From Scheffersomyces stipitis CBS 6054 (taxonomy: Eukaryota; Ascomycota; Pichiomycetes; Serinales; Debaryomycetaceae): DNA of 64,000 nt. Positions 39,760-47,799 of this stretch are shown here, piece by piece (positions within the stretch are counted from its first letter, which is position 1; each line of letters begins with the position of its first letter). The position numbers and the translations under genes were made by a program. Where the stretch lies: assembly GCF_000209165.1 (NCBI RefSeq), contig NC_009068.1:992001-1056000 (forward strand), given 5' to 3'. The notes beneath the pieces are model-generated. The model ran no database searches. It was given only the letters and a program-made list of their open reading frames with translations, and was not told the DNA's origin.

Positions 39760-41394
39760 ATGAAAACTTCCGTTCTTCTCTCCATCTTGGCTGCCACGGC
39801 AAACGCCTTCTCTCTCTCAGACTTGCTTGGCCAGCAAGTGTTGTCCGTCCCCAAAGTTGCTGACATTGTTGATCCTGTTGAAGCAATGGACTTCTCGCTG
39901 TATCCAGCAGAAATGGCTGAAGCATGGAAATCCATGAGAGAAGTCTTTTCGCCAGCAGAGCTTCAGGCCAAAATTGACCAGTACAATTCCAAATTGTCGG
40001 TCAGTTCCCAGAAGCTCAACAACGCTGTAAAGGATTTCTCCACTTTTACCAAAGAAACTGTTGCAGGCGTCGAAGCTCAATTTGAGCAATTGTCTCACCC
40101 CAAGTTCAGTGACTACTCCATGAGAATTAAGAAAACCAAACCAGAGCTGTTGGGTTTGGATACTGTGAATCAGTACACAGGTTATTTGGATGTGAATGTC
40201 TTGGATAAGCATTTCTTTTATTGGTTCTTTGAATCGAGAAATGACCCCAAGAACGATCCTATCATCTTGTGGTTGAACGGTGGCCCTGGTTGTTCTTCTG
40301 CTACTGGTTTGTTCTTTGAATTGGGCCCTTCTTCTATCAATGCGACGTTGCAGCCCGTCTTCAACCCATACTCATGGAACAATAACGCTTCTGTCATCTT
40401 TTTGGACCAACCTGTTGGTGTAGGATATTCGTATACTGGTGGAGACCAGGTCACAAACACTGCTAGTGCTGCTAAGGATGTGTTTGTGTTTTTGGAATTG
40501 TTCTTCCAAAAGTTTCCTCAGTTCATCCAGAATAAGTTCCACATTGCTGGAGAATCGTATGCCGGCCATTATATCCCCAGCTTTGCTCTGGAGATTATCA
40601 ACAACGCTGACAGATCTTTTGAGTTGTCTTCGGTCTTGATTGGCAATGGTATCACTGATTCGCTTATCCAGAACGGCTATTACGGTCCAATGGCATGTGG
40701 AGAAGGTGGCTACAAGCCCGTTATCACCCAAGAACAATGTGATCAGATAGAAAAAGACTACCCTAAATGTGCTGCTTTGACAAATATCTGTTACCATTTC
40801 CAGAACGCATTGACTTGTGTTCCTGCTCAATACTACTGTGACATGAAGTTGTTTAAGCCTTACGGAGACACTGGATTGAATCCCTACGATATCAGAAAGC
40901 CATGTGCAGACCAAGGTGCTAACTGCTATGTAGAAATGGACTACTTGGATGACTACTTGAATTTGGACTATGTTAAACAAGCAGTAGGTGCATCTAACAT
41001 TGACATCTTCACCAGTTGTGACTCGACAGTTTTCCAAAACTTTATCTTGAACGGTGATGAAGCAAGGCCATTCCAACAGTATGTCGCTGAATTGCTTGAA
41101 AAGGATATTCCTGTCTTATTGTACGCTGGAGACAAGGATTACATCTGTAACTGGTTGGGTAACCACGCCTGGTCCGATGCCTTAGAGTACGAGCACCACG
41201 AGCAATTCGAAGCTGCACCTTTCAAGCCCTGGTACACCTTTGAAGGCAAGTTGGCTGGTGAAGTCAAGAACTACAAGAAGTTCACCTTCTTGAGAGTCTA
41301 CGACGCTGGTCACATGGTTCCATACGATCAGCCAGAAAACGCATTGGATATGGTTAACAGATGGGTCCAGGGAGACTTTTCTTTCGGCAGCTAG
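39760..41394 (+). CDS. PRC1: Carboxypeptidase Y, vacuolar serine carboxypeptidase
   Basis: 544 residues. The frame extends upstream only to a GTG, and 39760 is the first ATG. A signal peptide (MKTSVLLSILAATANA) is followed by a propeptide to about residue 128. Mature enzyme begins near KTKPELLGLDTVNQYTGYLD, compared with KDPKILGIDPNVTQYTGYLD in S. cerevisiae. The S10 catalytic motifs are present: GESYAGHY (Ser266), AGDKDYICNWLG (about 456-467) and DAGHMVPYD (His518). The oxyanion motif is WLNGGPGCSS. CPY degrades peptides in the vacuole after cleavage by Pep4/Prb1 (known). The propeptide has GQQVLSV where the yeast QRPL sorting signal sits. CTG codon 277 aligns with a Ser in S. cerevisiae CPY, supporting CUG-Ser decoding. 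Confidence 0.96.
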   Translation: MKTSVLLSILAATANAFSLSDLLGQQVLSVPKVADIVDPVEAMDFSLYPAEMAEAWKSMREVFSPAELQAKIDQYNSKLSVSSQKLNNAVKDFSTFTKETVAGVEAQFEQLSHPKFSDYSMRIKKTKPELLGLDTVNQYTGYLDVNVLDKHFFYWFFESRNDPKNDPIILWLNGGPGCSSATGLFFELGPSSINATLQPVFNPYSWNNNASVIFLDQPVGVGYSYTGGDQVTNTASAAKDVFVFLELFFQKFPQFIQNKFHIAGESYAGHYIPSFALEIINNADRSFELSSVLIGNGITDSLIQNGYYGPMACGEGGYKPVITQEQCDQIEKDYPKCAALTNICYHFQNALTCVPAQYYCDMKLFKPYGDTGLNPYDIRKPCADQGANCYVEMDYLDDYLNLDYVKQAVGASNIDIFTSCDSTVFQNFILNGDEARPFQQYVAELLEKDIPVLLYAGDKDYICNWLGNHAWSDALEYEHHEQFEAAPFKPWYTFEGKLAGEVKNYKKFTFLRVYDAGHMVPYDQPENALDMVNRWVQGDFSFGS

Positions 41395-41566
41395 TTCTAG
41401 TTTTATTGGTGCTATTAGATCTACTTATAGTACTATAATAGGTAGTAGTCACTACATTTTACTGTTTCGCAATTTCTCTTCTTTACAAACTCGTCTATAT
41501 CTTAAGACTATCACATGAACTAAATATGAATATTACAAGCAACACAAGAATCTCTTCGTAAATATG

Positions 41567-43279
41567 TTAGACCTTCTCCAAAACATTGACATTAGTCTGA
41601 GATACCTTATCGCTGTCTCCCTGAGGATCAACTCCATCTATGACAGCATCTATTCCAGCTTCCAGAGAAGTTTCATCCACATCATCAATAGTCTTACAAG
41701 GACCATGGTAAATCTTGTGGGCATAGACGTAATAGTATATCAAAGAAAAGATCCACACACTGGGTGTGATCACACAGGTATAATTCATGCTATCTTTGTC
41801 TGGGTTGGTGTTAGCTGGGAACATCACCATGAAGAAAGTAAAGACAATGAAGATGGTGGAGGTCCACCCGATCAAGGGTGAGAACACTGGGCCCAACCAG
41901 AACTTTCCTGGCTTGAATTTCTTTCTGCCAGTGGTTAATCTCAAGAAAGTTGGAGTTCCCCACGCTACGTAGTTACCAGCAATGTACAATGTGAAGAGTG
42001 CATTGGCAGCGACAGTTCCAATCAACACTAATAACCCGATGATAATGGACATAATACCACCGAACCATACAGCGTTGATAGGCACGGACAACTTCTTGTT
42101 GACCTTCTTGATTATACGAGAGAATGGCAAGCCATTGTCTCTGGCAAAAGCCCAGATTTGACGAGAAATGGCGGTTAAGATCGAGGCACCCATCAAGAAT
42201 TGGGCAAAAGCAATAAGAACCATAAATGTCAAAGCCCACTTCTTACCTAAGACATCAAAGATGATCTGAGCCAATGGTTGACCGAATTTGGAGCCCAAGA
42301 TATCAGTTTCAATATCGTTGGTTTGGATACAGAAGAAAGTAATAATCAAGATCACAGTACCGATAGAACCACAGGCGATAACGGAGCCCAATATTCCGAT
42401 TGGGATGGTATGTTCTGCGTCTTTAACTTCCTCACTCATGTGGATGACGGAGTCAAAGGCTCCAATGGTCCAGATTGCTGGTAGCCAAGCTGCACTAAGT
42501 TGGGTCCAGCCGATGGGCCAATTGGAAATATTATCAAACTCCCCAAAGACAAACTTGGCAGGCTTGAAGTTCCCTTTTGCTCCAATTGGTAACGCAATAA
42601 TGTATAATACAATGATAGCAAGATTTACCACGATAGACGTAGTCTGGAGATAAGCACAGTTTTTGGAAGAAAAGCAGGTGATGGCGATGTGTAGCAAGAC
42701 ACAGGCTACGAAGATACCGTAAGTCTTTGCTGGCGTTATTTCAAAGTCTCCATCTTTGGCAATGACTACAACAGACAATACTTCCACTGCGAATCCGTAA
42801 TCTACAGAGCACAAGGCACCGATCAAGGCAATGGAGTTGGTGTTGCCGATAAGGTATGAGAAAATAGTCTTAAAACGAGGAGGGGCGTAGTAATTTGTCC
42901 AGTAGTATAAACCACCAGAAGTGGGAATACTCAGACCGTTTTCAGACATCGAAATTGCAATAGTCAAGATGAGAATGGATGAAATTACCCATCCCCACAA
43001 ACATCCAGCAGGACCGGCTACCAATCCCTGGGCCAAGATAGAAGCAATAGATGGTAACAATCCCATGATGGAAAAGGCAACCCCAAACGCCTGGAGTGTC
43101 AGAAAATGTCTTTTCAATTCCGGTTTATACCCAATCTGTGCCAACAACTGTTCATCTGAGTTGGAGAAGATGGCTTCAATCTTTGGATCTTCAACATTCT
43201 GGGTATTGTTGTAGTAGGCCTTGTTAGAGACAACCTGCTCAAGAATCTGCTCTCTGGAGAGAACTGGATGGAGAACCAT
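41567..43279 (-). CDS. GABA/polyamine permease of the UGA4 type (APC superfamily)
   Basis: 570 residues, against 571 in S. cerevisiae Uga4, to which it is similar throughout: QLLAQIGYKPELKRHF, AFSIMGLLPSIAS, SIPTSGGLYYWTNYYAP, FDSVIHMSEEVKDA, SRQIWAFARDNGLPFS, and MNYTCVITPSVWI near the end. About 12 membrane segments are expected. Uga4 imports gamma-aminobutyrate (and, at the vacuole in some yeasts, polyamines) and is induced by GABA (known). CTG-clade yeasts often carry several UGA4 paralogues, so I do not assign the strict symbol. ATG at 43279. It is divergent from RPL7 across 1.25 kb. Confidence 0.9.
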   Translation of the reverse strand: MVLHPVLSREQILEQVVSNKAYYNNTQNVEDPKIEAIFSNSDEQLLAQIGYKPELKRHFLTLQAFGVAFSIMGLLPSIASILAQGLVAGPAGCLWGWVISSILILTIAISMSENGLSIPTSGGLYYWTNYYAPPRFKTIFSYLIGNTNSIALIGALCSVDYGFAVEVLSVVVIAKDGDFEITPAKTYGIFVACVLLHIAITCFSSKNCAYLQTTSIVVNLAIIVLYIIALPIGAKGNFKPAKFVFGEFDNISNWPIGWTQLSAAWLPAIWTIGAFDSVIHMSEEVKDAEHTIPIGILGSVIACGSIGTVILIITFFCIQTNDIETDILGSKFGQPLAQIIFDVLGKKWALTFMVLIAFAQFLMGASILTAISRQIWAFARDNGLPFSRIIKKVNKKLSVPINAVWFGGIMSIIIGLLVLIGTVAANALFTLYIAGNYVAWGTPTFLRLTTGRKKFKPGKFWLGPVFSPLIGWTSTIFIVFTFFMVMFPANTNPDKDSMNYTCVITPSVWIFSLIYYYVYAHKIYHGPCKTIDDVDETSLEAGIDAVIDGVDPQGDSDKVSQTNVNVLEKV

Positions 43280-44526
43280 GATGGTGATACGACGGAATTA
43301 AACTAAAGTCAATTAAAATATCACAAGATCAAGTATTCTAGTTCAACTGAATCCTGAATGTGTGTCTGAATGCTGGTAGCTCTACTTCTGTGGCTCCGCA
43401 ATACTCTTCTCTAATGTAGATCAAAAAAAGACAACTAGTGTAAGAGATATATATCTATTATATAAGTCCAGCTTATACTGAGAATTGTCGCTAGTCAGAT
43501 CTTTTCAAAAGACACTCTCCTCTATTTAAATCAATCTCGCATTCTCATCTCGTGAAATCTCTGGCGCATATCTTTTGCTATTGGGTGCGAATTATGGCAG
43601 AATCCCGAAATAATAATGCACCAAAAATACCAAGGCATTCCTTATCTCGCGCGCTACCAATCGTCGTACATATCTCCAGTACAGTAGAATTATTGTTAGC
43701 TTCAACGAAGAGCCGGTACCGCTGGAGGAAATCGTCCCTCTGTAGACTGCTTCCGGATGTTGGCTTATACTGATTACAGGGAGTCTTACTGAAATGAGAA
43801 GGAACAGCCACTATATCTTTCATTCTCGACGATTGCGCAAACTCCGCGCGTAATCTGTTTCCCAATGGGGAAATTGATAAGACACAATTGCAGAATGTCT
43901 GGCTAGCTATTGATTGCGAAAAACTGGCCCGACAGATTTCTGTTCAAGGATCCATACCGCAACACTTCAGCAGGGATCGAAAGTTCACTATCTTTTCTTT
44001 CTATCACCTCTTAGCGATGCTTTGGTGAAAAACCATTGATCGTATTACCTTAAAATTGTCACATTTCATAGAATTGTCAGATGGCCGCGGAACTTTTCAG
44101 GTACATCAAATTGCGTTTCAAGGGGCAGCTTTAGACTAGTGACCCACCACCGAACCATGAGCCTCGTGTTGGCAACTCAAAAGTGTTGTGAGCTACAGAT
44201 TCATGTACTGGAAACTCAAATATAGAAGAGCGGTCTTCAGCTGTTCTTTCAACGGCTATTAAATTGAAATAGTATTGCTATCAGCTGGTAAAGTCATTTG
44301 CAATTTGTCACATGATTAATTATATCACGTGCTATAATCATTCTAGGGCTGCTGCCCTAACAATTTCGAAAACCCGCACCTTGAACTTTGTCTATCCTCA
44401 ATTTCGCAGAACACTCTGGTAGATGCAGTACTGAAAATTTTCCAGATGAGGCTACAATATTTAAGACTTCAATTTTCTCACTTGCATAATTTATTCCTAT
44501 TCTACTATTCAGTAATAATCTCCAAA
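43280..44526. other. Divergent promoter region of the UGA4-type permease and RPL7
   Basis: 1.25 kb. The RPL7-proximal end holds Cbf1- and Tbf1-type sites. A 95-codon minus-strand frame (43578-43865) starts at TTG and resembles nothing. No gene assigned. Confidence 0.5.
44325..44361. promoter_or_regulatory. Cbf1 and Tbf1 type sites of a ribosomal-protein promoter
   Basis: TCACGTG at 44325-44331 (Cbf1), then TAGGGC (44344-44349) and GCCCTAAC (44354-44361), a face-to-face pair of Tbf1-like CCCTA half-sites. They lie 165-200 bp upstream of the RPL7 ATG. In Candida, ribosomal-protein genes are known to be driven by Tbf1 with Cbf1 rather than by Rap1; the arrangement seen here fits that. Confidence 0.65.
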
Positions 44527-45886
44527 ATGGCTACGTATGTGTTGAACAACGTATAAACTCATCTTCATCGCTCGCAATCAAGCTGGGCCTCTTGCAGGTC
44601 TGGTTTGACGCTGATGTTGAATATTTCAGTAACAAGTTTGGACTCTGTCCTTTCTTGTATGCCTTGGGAAAATTAGATTGTCTTGCAGCTGAATAATGTA
44701 TTCATATATCTTCGTATATGCCAATGCTTGATACATCTGTTTTCCTCTGTGTGTTAATTAGGAGTTGTCGGATGTGGAGTGGAATGAACTTGGCTGTTCA
44801 GTTCCAACTTCAGATATGCTACCTTTCCGGTTCATATAACATCATCGACTTCCCGTCTTGTAATTATATCCAGAGGGATCAGTTCTGTTCAAACAGAGGT
44901 CACTTGATTGACGCGATGACTTGAATTCTTCATAGTCGTCTTACTAACATCCAATAGTACTTTGAAACCAGAAACTTTAGTCAAGAAGTCCAAGGCTCAG
45001 CAAAAGACTGCTGAAGAACGTGCTGCCGCCAAGGTCGTTCGTCAAGCCGTATGTATCTATTGAAAGCTCCGAACACAATTGATCCTATCGTTTTTGAAGA
45101 TGCAAAACACCACGAATATAACTAGCTTCGGCAATGTTGTTGTTCAATTAACCATCTTTCGGGACTGAGAAAACTAGAAAGATGCCCAATTGTGTCTAGA
45201 GTGAAACTTTCATTTGAAATTTAAATTTCTTCATTGTACAAATTACTAACTCTATTTAGGCTAACAAGGAAAAGAGACAAGTTGTCTTTGACAGAGCTGC
45301 TGCTTACCAAAAGGAATACACCGAAGCTGAAAGATCTGTCATCAAGGCTAAGAGAGACGCCAAGGCTGCTGGTTCTTACTACGTTGATGCTCAACCAAAG
45401 TTGGTTTTCATCATCAGAATCAAGGGTATCATGAAGATCCCACCTAAGCCAAGAAAGGTCTTGCAATTGTTGAGATTGACCCAAATCAACGCCGGTGTTT
45501 TCGTCAGATTGACCAAGGCTACTCAAGAATTGATCAAGTTGGCTGAACCATACATTGCTTACGGTTACCCATCTTTGTCTACCATCAGACACTTGGTCTA
45601 CAAGAGAGGTTTCGGTAAGATCAACAAGCAAAGAATTCCTTTGTCTGACAACGCCGTTGTTGAAGCTTCCTTGGGCAAGTTCAACATCTTGTCTATTGAA
45701 GACTTGATCCACGAAATCTACACTGTTGGTCCAAACTTCAAGCAAGTTAACAACTTCTTGTGGCCATTCAAGTTGTCTAACCCAACTGGTGGTTTCAGAG
45801 CTAGAAAGTTCGAACACTTCATCCAAGGTGGTGACACCGGTAACAGAGAAGAATTCATCAACGCTTTGGTTAAGCAAATGAACTAA
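44527..45886 (+). CDS. RPL7: Ribosomal protein L7 (uL30), RPL7, three exons
   Basis: Exons 44527-44534, 44958-45048 and 45260-45886 join to 241 residues, starting [20 protein letters not shown] and ending [13 protein letters not shown]. cerevisiae Rpl7 is 244. Both introns have GTATGT donors, TACTAAC branch points (44942-44948 and 45243-45249) and TAG acceptors. An 8-nt first exon and two introns copy the S. cerevisiae RPL7A/B layout. The third exon has the strong codon bias of highly expressed genes (TTG Leu, AGA Arg, CAA Gln), which also creates a spurious 218-codon open frame on the opposite strand. The protein is part of the 60S subunit. Intron 2 appears to host a C/D snoRNA. It converges with MPS2, 198 bp away. 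Confidence 0.97.
44535..44957 (+). other. RPL7: RPL7 intron 1
   Basis: 423 nt, donor GTATGT, branch point TACTAAC at 44942-44948, acceptor AATAG. It contains a weak C-box-like GCTGATGT (about 44608) and a CTGA about 85 nt later but no terminal stem, so I do not call a snoRNA here. Confidence 0.9.
45049..45259 (+). other. RPL7: RPL7 intron 2
   Basis: 211 nt, donor GTATGT, branch point TACTAAC at 45243-45249, acceptor TTTAG. Its middle holds the snR39-like C/D snoRNA described separately. Confidence 0.93.
45086..45178 (+). ncRNA. C/D box snoRNA, snR39/snR59 family, in RPL7 intron 2
   Basis: A terminal stem can form between GTTTT (45090-45094) and AAAAC (45170-45174). A C-box-like TGAAGA (45095-45100, one mismatch to TGATGA) follows the 5' arm and a perfect D box CTGA (45165-45168) precedes the 3' arm. 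Just upstream of the D box, ACCATCTTTCGGG (45151-45163) is a 13-nt perfect antisense to CCCGAAAGAUGGU of 25S rRNA (rRNA sequence from memory). By the D+5 rule the methylated base is the G of CCCG, which I believe is G805, the snR39b target, two bases from the A807 target of snR39 and snR59. In S. cerevisiae, snR39 and snR59 are encoded in introns of RPL7A and RPL7B, so host and guide agree. The C box is imperfect and ends are approximate. Confidence 0.65.
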
Positions 45887-46084
45887 ATTAGTTAGTGTTT
45901 TCTTTTTCTCTTACTATTAAAAACCATTAGTTTTTTCATTTCTTTTCTAATTCTTTGGGAAGTTGTGTTAGAAAGGGGTTCGTGTATATTTCGTACTTGT
46001 AATAAATATTATCTTTCCAACTTCCTTTATCTTTTGTTTATATTTATAATGGGATAGCTGTTTTCGTTCATTAATTTCGTTAAT

Positions 46085-47371
46085 CTATGTAGTGAACCAT
46101 TCACTGATCGTGGACACGAAGTATTCTAAGGTTTCTATTTCTTTCCACCAAACAAAGGTGGATTCGGTGCTGTACCACTCGTTGTCAAAGTTGTTATATA
46201 AGTACATGGAAGAGTTTGGTTTCGAAGTGAAAAACCAGATGGAGAAATATAGTACACATTCCGCAACATGCAACACTATGATGGTCGCTAGTATCATCGC
46301 AAACATGTTCACAATAAACAATCTGCGTGTGTTGTTTTTATACTTGTAGAAGTAGTAATACTGTTTGAGGAATGGTAAGTTTAGTAGAAAGTCTTGAAGT
46401 TGTGAGTTAACTCGAACCGGGTCTGCTTTCTGAGACTGTATTTTCAATGATTCTCCGGTTAGCGAAAGCTTCAATTGTAGATTTTTGATCAAGTTATCCT
46501 GCTCCCGTAGACTAGTGACCAATTCCGCAAGTGAATTCTCGGATTTCAATTTATCTTCTTCTAAGTTCTTGAGTTCGTTTCTGTATTCGTTGCTTAATTG
46601 CTCAAGACTACGTATAGTTCTGTCCCTATCTTTAATTTTCAGAGCCAAAGAATTCGAGTTTCTATCTCCCAGCTGTCTTGAAAGCTGTTCTTCCAAAGAC
46701 TGGACATATTTGTTGATGGAACTGACTTCACTTTCGAGATCTCGTATCCTTTTAAGTTGTGTTGAGTTGGTATCCACTAGCTTTCTATACTCTAGGTTCG
46801 CCCTTGTGTACTCGCTTTCTTTCGTTCTGAGCTGTTCATCTTTGAAATTAAGTTCTGATTGCAATTTAGTGTATCTGTAGTCAAGGCTGGGTGATTCAGG
46901 AGGAGATTTCAATTGTTTGTTGGTGTGGTTGGGAGATACATTTTCTTTGTGATCAAAGTAACGAGAATGTGATATTCTTGCCTCATTAGCTGTATTTTTG
47001 ATTTCTCGTGGAGCAAGCGGAGAAAGAGTTGGTGGATTTGGGCCTTTAAACGGAACATTCATGATTCTACGCAAATCGTCCATCGAGATTCTACATCGCT
47101 CGTAGAGAAAGACTTCAAAGTTGGGATATTTCACCAACCGCATGATAAACTCTTGGAACTCTTTCTTGTGTAAGCGCATCAGAGGCGTCGCCTGAATCAT
47201 CTGCTTCAATAATTTGAGCTCTTCATTTTTCAAAAGAGAATTGACCCCAAGCGTAGATTCTATCTCGGAAAGAAGTCCTAATACCTGAGAGACAAATATT
47301 GAATCAGACAGAGAGCTGCGTGAGATTCGACTCCAACAGATATTCACCAAGTCGTCTATGAGACTGGACAT
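46085..47371 (-). CDS. MPS2: MPS2-like spindle pole body membrane protein
   Basis: 428 residues. The N-terminal helical region (LIDDLVNICWSRISRSSLSD ..., then LMRLHKKEFQEFIMRLVKYP) resembles the start of S. cerevisiae Mps2 ([20 protein letters not shown]). A long coiled coil spans about residues 160-310, and a single membrane segment lies near 350-375 (LFIVNMFAMILATIIVLHVA and on), followed by about 50 residues with several Trp and Tyr. This is the Mps2 layout: a coiled coil facing the pole body and a C-terminal tail across the nuclear envelope, where Mps2 anchors the duplicating spindle pole body with Bbp1 and Mps3 (known). Similarity is limited to the N-terminus and architecture, so the call is good but not certain. 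Confidence 0.72.
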   Translation of the reverse strand: MSSLIDDLVNICWSRISRSSLSDSIFVSQVLGLLSEIESTLGVNSLLKNEELKLLKQMIQATPLMRLHKKEFQEFIMRLVKYPNFEVFLYERCRISMDDLRRIMNVPFKGPNPPTLSPLAPREIKNTANEARISHSRYFDHKENVSPNHTNKQLKSPPESPSLDYRYTKLQSELNFKDEQLRTKESEYTRANLEYRKLVDTNSTQLKRIRDLESEVSSINKYVQSLEEQLSRQLGDRNSNSLALKIKDRDRTIRSLEQLSNEYRNELKNLEEDKLKSENSLAELVTSLREQDNLIKNLQLKLSLTGESLKIQSQKADPVRVNSQLQDFLLNLPFLKQYYYFYKYKNNTRRLFIVNMFAMILATIIVLHVAECVLYFSIWFFTSKPNSSMYLYNNFDNEWYSTESTFVWWKEIETLEYFVSTISEWFTT

Positions 47372-47799
47372 TGTGATCTGTGAATTGTGAAAAAATGTTA
47401 GTGAATGTTGTCAAAAGGTCTATGTAGCAGTAAGTTTGTTTGAATCAATGGACTTTGAAATGTAAATTCTCTATTATTGTTTTGGTGTAGTGTGTACAGA
47501 AATTCGCGTTGAAATTTGGAGATTGCTTTTCAAAAATAGAGTTTGAAATTGGAAGTTGTCATAGAAAGTGGCTGCGAAAAAGAAGAGAAAAAGCTCAAAT
47601 CAAGTTACCATAGCATGGAAATAACCATTAGTTACTATATAGTGCTATCTACTATTCAAATGGGGCAATCAGTGACTGAATGTAAAGAGTATTCTATCAA
47701 TAAATCTTAATCTCTATTCTATTGTATGTAGCTACACCCTTATCTATCTATCTTTTTATTCGTGACATGTTATCATTACCTGAACTATATTCTGTCTGT
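47372..47799. other. MPS2 promoter / ECM5 3' flank
   Basis: 428 bp, AT-rich, no gene seen. Confidence 0.5.

Noticed and set aside
40372..41076. 234-codon minus-strand frame inside carboxypeptidase Y
   Set aside because: Same cause: antisense shadow of a biased, conserved gene.
44608..44700. Possible second snoRNA in RPL7 intron 1 (C-like TGATGT and CTGA about 85 nt apart)
   Set aside because: There is no complementary terminal stem, and the sequence before CTGA matches no rRNA segment I recall.
45221..45877. 218-codon minus-strand frame across RPL7 exon 3
   Set aside because: Codon-biased RPL7 avoids TTA, CTA and TCA, so its reverse strand lacks stops. No independent start context or family resemblance.
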